64,000 bases of DNA, taken from contig CAKUKI010000001.1 in the NCBI GenBank assembly GCA_934662565.1, forward strand, positions 339,470 to 403,469, in the 5' to 3' direction. Shown one piece after another: positions 15,519 to 24,599 of this stretch (positions are counted from its first letter, which is position 1; each line of letters opens with the position of its first letter). The position numbers and the translations under genes were made by a program. The stretch comes from an uncultured Elusimicrobiales bacterium. Its GTDB lineage: Bacteria; Elusimicrobiota; Elusimicrobia; Elusimicrobiales; Elusimicrobiaceae. The notes under the pieces were generated by a model. The model made no database searches. It saw only the letters and a list, made by a program, of their open reading frames with translations, and was not told where the DNA came from.

Positions 15519-16583
15519 ATGAGCGCTTTGGAAAAACTTATTTTGCAAGCCGAACAAACCCACTGCCTGACACGGGAACAATTAATTACTTTACTCACAA
15601 ACCCGCAGGCCGACGCATTTTTATTTGCGGCGGCGGACCGCGTGCGTAAAGCCAACGTGGGGGATGGGGTTTACTTGCGGGGGCTAATAGAATTTTCCAA
15701 CTATTGTAAAAACAACTGCTGTTATTGCGGTATCCGGCGGGATAACACCCACGCGGAGCGCTACCGCTTAACCCCGCAGGAAATTTTACAAACGGCCCGT
15801 TTGGCCCAAACGCTGGGGTATAAAACCGTCGTGCTCCAATCTGGCGAAGACCCGTGGTTCACGACGGAAAAAATGTGCGAACTAATCCGCCATATCAAGC
15901 AATTAGGGTTGGTTATTACGTTAAGCATTGGCGAAAAAACACGCGAAGAATATGCCGCCTACCGCCAAGCCGGTGCGGACCGCTATTTACTGCGTATTGA
16001 AACTACCGACGCCAATTTGTATGAAAAGCTGGACCCCGCTATGAGCTGGCAGAACCGCGCGCGGTGTCTGCAAGACTTAAAAGAATTAGGCTACGAGGTC
16101 GGCTCCGGCTCGTTAGTGGGTTTGCCGGAGCAAACGGCGGAAAGTTTGGCGGATGATTTATTGTTTTTTAAGCAAATCCCCGTAGATATGGCGGGAATTG
16201 GGCCGTTTATCCCCCACCCGCAAACGCCGTTAAAGGGGGCCTCAACCGACGGTCATTTTACCTTATCCCTTAAAATGATGGCCCTGATGCGCCTTATTTT
16301 GCCGGACATTAACATCCCAGCCACTACCGCCATGGAAACCTTACACCCGCAAGGGCGTATCATTGCTTTGCAAAGCGGAGCCAATGTAGTCATGCCCAAC
16401 GTGACGGACATCCGCTGGCGCAAATACTACGCACTCTACCCCAACAAAGTTTGTCTGGGCGAAGATGCCACCCAATGCCGCGGGTGCATAGAAGGCAAAA
16501 TAAACGCTATTGGGCGGCATATTGCCCACGCGCCCGGCTTTCATGGGGAATACCTCCAAATGCAGAAAAAATCCGCCCGTTAA
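15519..16583 (+). CDS. hydE: [FeFe] hydrogenase H-cluster maturase HydE (radical SAM)
   Basis: HydE is a radical SAM enzyme that helps build the 2Fe subcluster of [FeFe] hydrogenase. In this 354-residue frame the SAM cluster cysteines are Cys63-x3-Cys67-x2-Cys70, within the HydE-type context YLRGLIEFSNYCKNNC. Near the C-terminus a second Cys set (C-x7-C-x2-C in VCLGEDATQCRGC) matches the spacing of the accessory cluster known in some HydE proteins. BioB and PylB are relatives, but this context favours HydE. No hydF, hydG or hydrogenase gene is in the window. I start at 15519 because the upstream 23 codons are unlike the family. Confidence 0.88.
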   Translation: MSALEKLILQAEQTHCLTREQLITLLTNPQADAFLFAAADRVRKANVGDGVYLRGLIEFSNYCKNNCCYCGIRRDNTHAERYRLTPQEILQTARLAQTLGYKTVVLQSGEDPWFTTEKMCELIRHIKQLGLVITLSIGEKTREEYAAYRQAGADRYLLRIETTDANLYEKLDPAMSWQNRARCLQDLKELGYEVGSGSLVGLPEQTAESLADDLLFFKQIPVDMAGIGPFIPHPQTPLKGASTDGHFTLSLKMMALMRLILPDINIPATTAMETLHPQGRIIALQSGANVVMPNVTDIRWRKYYALYPNKVCLGEDATQCRGCIEGKINAIGRHIAHAPGFHGEYLQMQKKSAR

Positions 16584-16598
16584 CAGGCGGATTTTTTA
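16569..16598. terminator. Bidirectional terminator between hydE and the thioredoxin-like gene
   Basis: ATCCGCC (16571-16577) pairs with GGCGGAT (16586-16592). T-runs follow on both strands. The hydE stop codon is in the loop. The same hairpin occurs after the paralogous gene at 51566. Confidence 0.9.
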
Positions 16599-16609
16599 TA
16601 TATCATTTT

Positions 16610-17122
16610 TTACCAATTTTTGTATTTTTCTAAAAACCCGACCAAATGCGCATCATCCAACTGGTTCAGAGCCACGATTTCTTTGGTGCGCGGGTTTAAG
16701 ATACACACGGCATTTTCTGCACAGCTTTTTATAATTAAATGTTTTCCGGAATCATACTTAGCAGTCCACCCATGGCCCATAATATAAATTTTACGGCGGT
16801 AAACTTCTTTATATTCCGGTTGCTTTAATAACTGCTTAAAAGTTTTCAACTGGGGTTTCTGCTCCTCTCCGGACAACAAAAAAACAACCGTCTTTTTATC
16901 CCCATACAACGGGCGGGCCCACGGGTCCGACGAATTAGGCGAACGTTTATAAGTAATATCCGGTATTTTTTTCGGCTCCGGCAAGGAAGCATATTCGTTG
17001 GCATTTAACTGCCGTACTTTTACCGGCTCGGCCGGCAGTAAATCATCCGGAGTCCACCCCGTATATTTATAAATTTGCGTAAACATTAATACTACAAAAA
17101 TAATTCCTAGGAATATCTTCAT
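16610..17122 (-). CDS. Membrane-anchored thioredoxin-like protein without CxxC
   Basis: One N-terminal membrane helix (residues 3-18) is followed by a periplasmic domain of about 150 residues. The C-terminus (ENAVCILNPRTKEIVAL...EKYKNW) closely matches the protein at 51566-52102 (CIINPATRQIL...HAYKDW), so the two are paralogues. That relative has a CPYA motif after a beta strand; here the matching place reads VVFLLSGEEQKPQ, with no cysteine pair. The fold assignment is inference. A GGGAGA ribosome site lies before ATG 17122, with TGTTATAAT at 17161-17156. Confidence 0.7.
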   Translation of the reverse strand: MKIFLGIIFVVLMFTQIYKYTGWTPDDLLPAEPVKVRQLNANEYASLPEPKKIPDITYKRSPNSSDPWARPLYGDKKTVVFLLSGEEQKPQLKTFKQLLKQPEYKEVYRRKIYIMGHGWTAKYDSGKHLIIKSCAENAVCILNPRTKEIVALNQLDDAHLVGFLEKYKNW

Positions 17123-17191
17123 ATTCAGCGTATTCTCCCGTATTATATAGAACTATTATAACAAAAATCCGTCCGTGAGCCGCAGGCCCAC

Positions 17192-17210
17192 AAAAAGCCG
17201 CTAGGCCTTT
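17192..17210 (-). terminator. Intrinsic terminator after the MFS gene
   Basis: On the minus strand AAGGCC and GGCTTT form a 6-bp stem (one G-U pair) with a TAGC loop, then a T tract. It sits just past the stop at 17218. Confidence 0.65.
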
Positions 17211-17217
17211 GAAATCT

Positions 17218-18429
17218 CTAATTTTTGTTCCATGTAGTGTCAGAGGAGCGGGCCAAGCCTAATAAAATCAGGCCGATTACATTTAAGCTTAGCAACCACG
17301 CAAAACCGCTGGCCGCCCCGTGCTTATCCATCCAACCGCCCACACCATAGGAAAGCAGTGCCTGAAAACCGATAGATACCGCCATTAACAGTGATAAACT
17401 CCGCCCTAAATAAGCGGGTTCCACATTCTTCATAAAAAGGGTGTTTAGTAAAATGCGCAGTTGCGCTAGGCCAATGCCCAAGGCAAATACCATGCCGTAA
17501 AAAAGCCCTGTATGGCGCCCGAACCACAAAATGCCCAAACAAAGCATTACTCCGCCAAATAGCCCCAACAAAATCCGGCCGCGCAACCGCTCGCACCGCG
17601 TACCCAACAGGCCGGCTAACAACGCCCCCGCGGCAAACCACATATCCCCTAGGCCGTAAGTAAGCGCATCTTGGCCTAAACTTTGCTCCACATAACCGGG
17701 GATTACCGTATTGGAGGCCGAAATAATAACAGTAGGAATAAAGGCCAAGAGGCCGTAAAGCAAGCAGGTTTTATGCCGGACCAAATACACCCACCCCGCG
17801 CGTAATTCTTGAGCAAAAGGGGCGGAATGTTGCCCCGTGCTATTCATTAAAATAGGCCATTTAGCAAGCAACAAGGCGGCGGACAAACAAAGCGCGCCCG
17901 CTAATCCCATTAACCAGCTAAACCCCCAAAAACGGTATAAGACACCGGTTAGCAAGGCCGCCCCCATGGCCCCGATTTGCAAGGTAATTTCCAGCACGGC
18001 ATTCCCCCGCGTAAAGGAAGTATTGTTCCAAATAGAAGCCACCGCCCGCCGCGCCACCACACTAAACAGTACCATCAGCGGCATATTAAATACGGCTAAT
18101 GCGTAAATAAGCCAACGCGGCGGCATTTGAAAATAACTTAAAACTGCCGTCAGGAAGAAAATACCCGTCTGCCCCCCACAACAAAAGCGGAACAGGGTTA
18201 GCGGAGCGTATTTATCCATAACGGCACCGGCAACCGCCAACGTAATAAAGGCGCTAATAAGTGAAACAGCGCCATACAAACCTAACAGTTGGTTGCTGCC
18301 GGTGGCGGCAATAATAAACCACCCCACGCCTACCACGCCGATATTAAAACCAATACCGGCCAGCACATTTACCGCAAAAAACAAGCGAGCCGTAGAAAAA
18401 GCGGAAGAAAAAAAGGAATTATTTTTCAT
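17218..18429 (-). CDS. MFS exporter (EntS-like)
   Basis: This 403-residue protein has about 12 hydrophobic helices. The N-terminal half resembles the EntS/MFS_3 exporters of small natural products (GWFIIAATGSNQLLGLYGA, and GAVMDKYAPLTLFRF as the cytoplasmic loop signature). The start overlaps the NRPS stop in an ATGA junction, so it is translationally coupled to the synthetase. The likely job is to export the NRPS product from the cytoplasm. A self-protection role is possible; substrate identity cannot be read from sequence. Confidence 0.88.
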   Translation of the reverse strand: MKNNSFFSSAFSTARLFFAVNVLAGIGFNIGVVGVGWFIIAATGSNQLLGLYGAVSLISAFITLAVAGAVMDKYAPLTLFRFCCGGQTGIFFLTAVLSYFQMPPRWLIYALAVFNMPLMVLFSVVARRAVASIWNNTSFTRGNAVLEITLQIGAMGAALLTGVLYRFWGFSWLMGLAGALCLSAALLLAKWPILMNSTGQHSAPFAQELRAGWVYLVRHKTCLLYGLLAFIPTVIISASNTVIPGYVEQSLGQDALTYGLGDMWFAAGALLAGLLGTRCERLRGRILLGLFGGVMLCLGILWFGRHTGLFYGMVFALGIGLAQLRILLNTLFMKNVEPAYLGRSLSLLMAVSIGFQALLSYGVGGWMDKHGAASGFAWLLSLNVIGLILLGLARSSDTTWNKN

Positions 18430-21400
18430 TTCTTTTTAGGCTCTCGGCGGGGGCTGAAAATTTCTTCCGCAATACGCACTAGAGCATTGCCCCTCAACAT
18501 ATAGTTATGTATGGAGTGGATAGGGCAGAGCGTGATTTCTTTAACGTATTTGTCAAAGCCGTTTTTCGGCTCGTCGCGGTGGAAAATTTGAAACTTGCGC
18601 ATCTGCTGGGCCAGTTTTTTATCCACGTCTTTAGGCGGCACTTCCAAACGCATGGCCTTAAAAATAGTCACAGGGCCTGCGTATGGGCTGGGGGTATAAT
18701 CAAACATATCTTCCAACACATTTTTGTTGTTTTCTATCAGTTTATCCATAAAACCCAGCTTTTTGAAACGCAAAAACAGCGGGTCATTATTCAAATACCC
18801 TTGAAAGAAAGAAGTATCCAGTAATTGGCGGGTGAGTGCTTTTTCACTTTCCGAATGGTTGATAATCGGGTCCAGCAAAAAGACTTGTTCCACCTTTTTA
18901 CCTTGCGCGCGCAATAATACCGCCATTTCATACGCTACCACCGCGCCGAAAGACCAGCCGCCCAAAATGTACGGCCCCGTGGCATTGACTTGGCTGATAT
19001 ACTGCACATAGCGCTTGGCCAAATTTTTAATACCGCGGATGGGAGGCTCGCTACTAAATATATTATGCGGCTCCACGGCGTAAAAAGGCTGGTCTTGGGG
19101 GAGTTTTTTAACCAAAGGCACATAGGCCTCGGCACCGGTATTGGCGGTATGCACAAAAAACATAGGCGTTTTGGTGCCGCTTTCGTTAAACGCATACACC
19201 ATGGAAAAGCGGTTTTGCTTTTCCAAATAGGCGGCCTGTGCTTTTAGCGCGGGATACTTAAAAATAGTGGCCGGAGGCATACTTTCTTTGAACGCTTCCC
19301 GCACGCGGAAAGATAATTCCGTTGCGCGTAGGGAAGTCCCCCCGATATCAAAAAAGTTATCATCCCGACTAATCGTTTCCGGCTTAATATCCAAAATATC
19401 GCCCCAAATAAGTGCAAGCTCCTTTTCCACCCTACTTTCCGGCGCCACATAGGCGCGTTTAGCCACATAGGCTTGCGATACGTTGGGCAGCGCCGCGCGG
19501 TTTACTTTACCGTTGGGGTTGAGCGGAATAGACGCAATTTGCACAATAAACTCCGGCACCATGTACGGGGGCAAAGCGTCTTCAATAAAGCGTTTGAGGC
19601 CTTGCGTATCCAGTTTTTCGCCGGATACCACATAAGCCGCCACATGCTTGCCGCCGTTTTTATCTTCCTGCACCACGACGGTGCAATCTTTCAGGAGCGG
19701 ATGTTTGCGTAATCGGGTTTCAATTTCGCTTAATTCAATTCTAAACCCGCGCACTTTTACCTGATGGTCCCGCCGGCCTAAAAAGTCAATATTTCCGACG
19801 GATGTAAAGCGCGCCACGTCCCCCGTTTTATACATGCGTTCATAGCCTTCTTCTTGGCAGAACGGGTTTTGCACAAAACGCTCGGCGGTGAGCTGCGGTA
19901 AGTTTAAGTACCCTTTAGCCACTTGCGGGCCGGCAATGCAAAGCTCCCCGTACGTTCCCGAAGGGCACAACCGGCCGGATTTATCCACCATATAAATATC
20001 CGCATTGTATATGGGTTTGCCCAGCGGAATACGCGGGTACAATTTATCCACCTTAAAAAAGCTGGCATATACCGTACATTCCGTCGGTCCGTACGCATTA
20101 TAAAGCACATAGTTGGCCGGCGGCGTAAGCGGGGTTAAGGTTTCCCCCCCTACAATTAACTGGCGCAAAGAGTGGTTTTTAATGCCCGTGGCAAACTGGC
20201 GGCCCAGTTGGGTGGTCATAATCAGGCGCGTGATATGCTCTTTTTCAAAATAATCGTTTAGGGCATGCAAGTCGGAACGGGTGTCCTCGTCCACAATATA
20301 CAAACAGGCCCCCGCCGCCAAAGTGGGGTACCAATCCCCTAAACAAGCATCAAAGCCAAAACCGGCGCAACTGGCGGTATGGTCTTGGGCAGTGACGGCA
20401 AAATATTGCTGGGTTTCCAAACAAAGTACTTGGATATTTTTATGCGTAAGCAATACCCCTTTGGGGTTTCCGGTCGTGCCGGAAGTATAAAGCACCACAA
20501 AAATATCTTCCGGCTTGGGGGCGGCAAGCGCCGTCTGTAAAGTGGGTTTATCCGCCAATTGCCGGATTTCTCGCGTAGTAATTACCTTGCCGCGGTAATT
20601 TGGCACCAAAGGCAGTAAGGCTTCGTCGGCAATTAACACGGCTGTTTGGGTGTCTTGCAAAATATATTCCAAGCGCGCGGACGGGTGCGCCTCGTCCAGC
20701 GGTACATACGCGGCGCCGGCTTTTACCACGCCTAACGCGCATACCGGCATTAGTTCGCTGCGTTTAATTAATACAGACACATATTTGCCACGCTCCACGC
20801 CCTGTTTTTGTAATAGTGCGGCAATTTGGCTGCTCCATGCATCCAGTTGGAGGTAGGAAATACGGTTTTGGTGATACACGACGGCGTAGTCGTTTTTACC
20901 CTGTTGGCGCTGCTCTTGGCAACGGCGGGCAAAAACGTCCAAAAAAGTTTCTTGCAACGGCCACGCAACCCGCTTTCCCACAAAATTTTTAAGCAAAACG
21001 GCCTTTTGCTTGGCGGGCAAATCCATAATATCGGCTAATGGTTTTTGCTCCGGCGCGGGAGCGGTCATTTCCTCTATTACTTTTTCAAACAAATCCAAAA
21101 TACCGTTGATAATGGCTTGTTTGTATAATTGGTCCGAATAGGAAATAGACACGCTCATGCTGGACACGCTGCGCACCATTTCAAACTGTAAATCAATTTG
21201 CGTAGCCTGCCACATTTGGATAGAGCTGATTTTTAGTCCGGCCGTTTCATACGGGCGGATTTCCCCGCGGTAATTGACAATCACGTCAAACACCGGCTTG
21301 CGCGAAAGATTACGCTTGGGGGCCAATAACGGCGCCAACAACTCAAAAGGGCAAGTTTGGTTCTCAAGCGCGCCGCGGAACATAACCGCGCTTTGGGTAA

Positions 21401-23981
21401 TATACTCTGCCAATGTTAAATTGACTTTAGGCTTAAAGCGTATCGGCACGGAGTTTACAAACATTCCCACCATTTGTTTGGTTTGCGGGTGGGTGCGGCC
21501 GTTCATAATCATACCTAAGGCCAAGTCCTCACTGTCACAATACTTGGCTAAAGTGAGCGAGGTGGCCACCGTCATAAACAACGCAGTAGAAATATGCAAA
21601 CGGCGGGCGGCTATTTCAATCTTGCTGATATCAAACAGGACTTCCCTGCTTACTTGCGTAGCGTGCGGCAAAACTTCCGGCCGCAAGGTGCGGATAGGCA
21701 TTTCGTTTTCCGGCACGCCGTCTTTGAACAAATCTAAAAAGAATTGTTTTTTGGCGGTGGGGTCTTCGTAACGGTCCTGCCAGACGGCATAATCCAAAAA
21801 ATCCTGTTTTTCTAAATGGAATTTTTTAGCGCGCTTGTTTTTATACAATTTCCATAATTCTTCAATAATGCTGATTAAGCTGGTGCCGTCCGCAATAATA
21901 TGATGAATGTTAAAATGGAAAATATGTTCCTTGGGCCCCGTCTTAAACAAGAAGAACCGAAACAGCGGCGCTTGGGTTAAATCATACGGGGTATTGAGGC
22001 GTTCAATTTTAGCCAGTGCGTCTTGTGCCGTGCAAGAAAATTGGGTTAATTTTACAGGCACTTCTTTAGCCAAACGGTGCACAAACTTGCCGTTTACCAC
22101 AGGATAGTAAGAGCGGAATAAACGGTAGCGGGAAACCCAAATTTTAAGTGCTTCCTGAAAGCGCGCCGCATTTAGGCGGCCTTCTATCTTAAACGTAAAT
22201 TTGGCGTTGTAGGCATTGGAATCCGGCGCTACTTGCTGTTCGGCCACCATTTGACGTTCCGTATATGTCAGCGGCCACGCCTCGCGGGGAGACGCACACG
22301 CAAAGGAACGGATGCGGCGGCCCGTTTTGGCATCTATAAAGGTTAAAGAGCCGTCCGGATTTACTTGGGCTTGGTCGGTTGTATTATATAAAAATGGGAA
22401 CAAAACCCTGCCGGCACAAGCGGTTGTATAAAAAGGGTTCGTCACAAAATTTTCCGAGCGCAAACAAGGCATATCGTAGGCTTTTTTTGCCATATAGGCA
22501 CCGGCCACATAAATAGAGCCTGTTTCCCCCGCTTGGCAGGGGGTTAAGTCCGGATGTAAAACATACAAAGTGGAATTTTTATAATTTTTATAGGCCATAT
22601 CATAGCCGTATAAAAAGCGGTGAATAGCCGCTAACGGATAGGAGTGCGTTTTGAGGGCCAGCGCAAATTGCTGCTCACGCGCGGATAATTCTTCCCCTTT
22701 ACAACGGTATAACAACCCCGCGCATTGGCGCTCCAAATAACGGCAAAGGGCATAATCGCGCAATACATCCCCTTCGCGCGCGGACATCAAAAAGCAATCC
22801 CCCGGCTTGGAAGGTAAATCCACGGTAGGTTTTAATTTTTTTGTAATAGCCAAATTGTTAAAATTGCACGATACAAACGAGGATAGTAATGGTAATGTTT
22901 TTAGGGCGGTAATTTCTTCCACGTCCGCTTCTTTGAACGAAAGGAAGAATTTTGCCATAAAGTGCTTTTTAGGGTGATACCCCCGCCGCGCATTACGGGC
23001 GTGGGCCTCGTCACTTAAATAGGCATCTAGTGACCAATCAATTAAACTGTACCCCAGTGCGTCGTAATAAACGGGTGGAGTGCTGCCCATAACGCGCGCG
23101 CCCGTTTCCACCAGTACCGGTCCGGCGGCGGTTAATTTTACTTCGCTATGGGAAGAACCGTACCGAATGCCCAAGGCGTCTAATACTTGAAACGTATAGC
23201 TGACGGCTTGTTGTATGCGCTCGTCTAATTTATGAATCAGGCGGCTGGCCTCATACATAGGCACCCCGCCGGAAGTGAGCACTTTATTGTATAAAATAAC
23301 ATCCGTTAAAACGTGTTTGCCGTGGCGGGAAACACAGTTGACCACCAGTTCATCCCCCTCCACATAAGGCTGCAAGAGTAGGGCCTCATTAAACGCACCA
23401 ATTCCGTCATAGCGGTTCAAATAACAATGCTTAAAATAGCTCCGTATTTCCGCCTCGCTCACGCAACTTTTTACGCCGTCGGTTCCGGCACTGCGCGGCG
23501 GCTTGATAATAATGCGGGAGTGGCCGCTTGTGTTGAACCATTGTACGGCGGTTTCCACGTCCGCAGTAAGCACGCATTCTATATGCGCTAGTCCGGCGCT
23601 TTCCAGCGCTTTTTGCATAAGGTATTTATCCCTACGCGCATACAACAGGGTAGGATTATTAACGGGCAAACCTAATTTTTGCGCAATCTGCTCGGCGGCA
23701 ATTACGCCCGATTCCGTCCCCGGAATGACAGCCGCAAAATTGTATTTTTTAAGGAGTTGGACCGCCTCATCAAGCGTTTGGGGCATTACAAAACATTTTT
23801 CATATTTACCGGCTATTTGTCCGGCGATATACTTCTCCATAAAATCCGCCGGCAGAGAAGAAGTCTTTTCCAACCCCGAAGTAATATGAAACGGAACCAA
23901 CCCCCGCGCGCGAGCGGCCGCGGCGTATTGGTTCCCTGTAGCAAAACCGTCTACAATTAAAATGTTTTTACCGGACGTCAT
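18426..23981 (-). CDS. Single-module NRPS with N-terminal ATP-grasp ligase domain (ATP-grasp - relic A - C - A - PCP - TE)
   Basis: The start at ATG 23981 gives 1851 residues. Residues 1-330 are an ATP-grasp amino-acid-ligase fold (nucleotide-binding KPPRSAGTDGV at 160-170, metal site VETGAR at 291-296). Residues 470-555 resemble the C-terminal part of an adenylation domain but lack its key residues. The condensation domain (about 590-1000) has HHIIADG at 693-699. The adenylation domain (1010-1500) has YTSGTTGNPKG (1165), NAYGPTE (1295), YKTGD (1384) and NGKVNR (1490); Asp1211 matches the residue that holds the alpha-amino group. The carrier Ser is 1550. The thioesterase triad is Ser1677 (GWSFG), Asp1704 and probably His1825. 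It would make and release a short amide. GNAT lies before it, an exporter after it. Donor substrate unknown. Confidence 0.93.
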   Translation of the reverse strand: MTSGKNILIVDGFATGNQYAAAARARGLVPFHITSGLEKTSSLPADFMEKYIAGQIAGKYEKCFVMPQTLDEAVQLLKKYNFAAVIPGTESGVIAAEQIAQKLGLPVNNPTLLYARRDKYLMQKALESAGLAHIECVLTADVETAVQWFNTSGHSRIIIKPPRSAGTDGVKSCVSEAEIRSYFKHCYLNRYDGIGAFNEALLLQPYVEGDELVVNCVSRHGKHVLTDVILYNKVLTSGGVPMYEASRLIHKLDERIQQAVSYTFQVLDALGIRYGSSHSEVKLTAAGPVLVETGARVMGSTPPVYYDALGYSLIDWSLDAYLSDEAHARNARRGYHPKKHFMAKFFLSFKEADVEEITALKTLPLLSSFVSCNFNNLAITKKLKPTVDLPSKPGDCFLMSAREGDVLRDYALCRYLERQCAGLLYRCKGEELSAREQQFALALKTHSYPLAAIHRFLYGYDMAYKNYKNSTLYVLHPDLTPCQAGETGSIYVAGAYMAKKAYDMPCLRSENFVTNPFYTTACAGRVLFPFLYNTTDQAQVNPDGSLTFIDAKTGRRIRSFACASPREAWPLTYTERQMVAEQQVAPDSNAYNAKFTFKIEGRLNAARFQEALKIWVSRYRLFRSYYPVVNGKFVHRLAKEVPVKLTQFSCTAQDALAKIERLNTPYDLTQAPLFRFFLFKTGPKEHIFHFNIHHIIADGTSLISIIEELWKLYKNKRAKKFHLEKQDFLDYAVWQDRYEDPTAKKQFFLDLFKDGVPENEMPIRTLRPEVLPHATQVSREVLFDISKIEIAARRLHISTALFMTVATSLTLAKYCDSEDLALGMIMNGRTHPQTKQMVGMFVNSVPIRFKPKVNLTLAEYITQSAVMFRGALENQTCPFELLAPLLAPKRNLSRKPVFDVIVNYRGEIRPYETAGLKISSIQMWQATQIDLQFEMVRSVSSMSVSISYSDQLYKQAIINGILDLFEKVIEEMTAPAPEQKPLADIMDLPAKQKAVLLKNFVGKRVAWPLQETFLDVFARRCQEQRQQGKNDYAVVYHQNRISYLQLDAWSSQIAALLQKQGVERGKYVSVLIKRSELMPVCALGVVKAGAAYVPLDEAHPSARLEYILQDTQTAVLIADEALLPLVPNYRGKVITTREIRQLADKPTLQTALAAPKPEDIFVVLYTSGTTGNPKGVLLTHKNIQVLCLETQQYFAVTAQDHTASCAGFGFDACLGDWYPTLAAGACLYIVDEDTRSDLHALNDYFEKEHITRLIMTTQLGRQFATGIKNHSLRQLIVGGETLTPLTPPANYVLYNAYGPTECTVYASFFKVDKLYPRIPLGKPIYNADIYMVDKSGRLCPSGTYGELCIAGPQVAKGYLNLPQLTAERFVQNPFCQEEGYERMYKTGDVARFTSVGNIDFLGRRDHQVKVRGFRIELSEIETRLRKHPLLKDCTVVVQEDKNGGKHVAAYVVSGEKLDTQGLKRFIEDALPPYMVPEFIVQIASIPLNPNGKVNRAALPNVSQAYVAKRAYVAPESRVEKELALIWGDILDIKPETISRDDNFFDIGGTSLRATELSFRVREAFKESMPPATIFKYPALKAQAAYLEKQNRFSMVYAFNESGTKTPMFFVHTANTGAEAYVPLVKKLPQDQPFYAVEPHNIFSSEPPIRGIKNLAKRYVQYISQVNATGPYILGGWSFGAVVAYEMAVLLRAQGKKVEQVFLLDPIINHSESEKALTRQLLDTSFFQGYLNNDPLFLRFKKLGFMDKLIENNKNVLEDMFDYTPSPYAGPVTIFKAMRLEVPPKDVDKKLAQQMRKFQIFHRDEPKNGFDKYVKEITLCPIHSIHNYMLRGNALVRIAEEIFSPRREPKKK

Positions 23982-24441
23982 TTTTGGTGACTTCCCACAA
24001 ATTATACTTGGATTCTTTCCACCCAATCCGGCGGTACAAGGGCACTACGGCTGTATTTGTTTTAGCCACATAAAACCGCACACCGATAATATCCGGACTT
24101 TTTTGGTAAAAATCCATCAAGTGTTGGTTCAGTAATTTGAAAACGCCCTGTTTGCGGTATTCCGGCAGTACATATAAATCGGTAAGCCACATATAATTTT
24201 TATCCTGCCAGGTACTCCACTCAAACACATACATCATTTGGCCTACCACTTTTTCGCCGTCGCACGCCAACCAATAAATGCCTTTGCGTTCATCTTCTAA
24301 AATATGTTTCATACTGCTGCGCAGTACCGCTAAATCCAAGGGGTGGCCTTCCGACTCTAACGCAATGCGGTTATTAAAATCCACCAATATATCTAAATCT
24401 TTTTCTTCGGCTCTGCGAAGTGTAAATTTTTTTTGAAACAT
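23968..24441 (-). CDS. GNAT-family N-acetyltransferase
   Basis: The 157-residue protein has the GNAT layout: RRAEEKDLDILVDFNN at the N-terminus, a central beta sheet (IYWLACDGEKVVGQMMYV), and the acetyl-CoA loop region LYVLPEYRKQGVFKLL near residue 107. It would acetylate an amine. The start at ATG 24441 follows AAAGGAG by 11 nt; an upstream GTG is too close to that site. The stop lies 14 nt inside the NRPS, so the two are coupled. It probably tailors a precursor or the product, or confers self-resistance. Confidence 0.87.
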   Translation of the reverse strand: MFQKKFTLRRAEEKDLDILVDFNNRIALESEGHPLDLAVLRSSMKHILEDERKGIYWLACDGEKVVGQMMYVFEWSTWQDKNYMWLTDLYVLPEYRKQGVFKLLNQHLMDFYQKSPDIIGVRFYVAKTNTAVVPLYRRIGWKESKYNLWEVTKNDVR

Positions 24442-24540
24442 AAAACCAGACACTCCTTTCTTTTTTATATTGTAGCTTTTAGACGAGGGAAACTCAAAAC
24501 TATTTTTAATTTTTTCAAAACAACTAAAAACGCGCGTGTT

Positions 24541-24563
24541 AAAAACCCGCCGCGCGGTTTTAA
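24541..24563 (-). terminator. Probable terminator of the glycan operon
   Basis: AAACC and GGTTT flank a GC-rich centre, with T's on the minus side. It lies 37 nt past the last gene (stop at 24600) and before the GNAT-NRPS operon. Confidence 0.5.
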
Positions 24564-24599
24564 GCTTTTTATATCTATTCCAACTGCGGCCGCCGGCAG

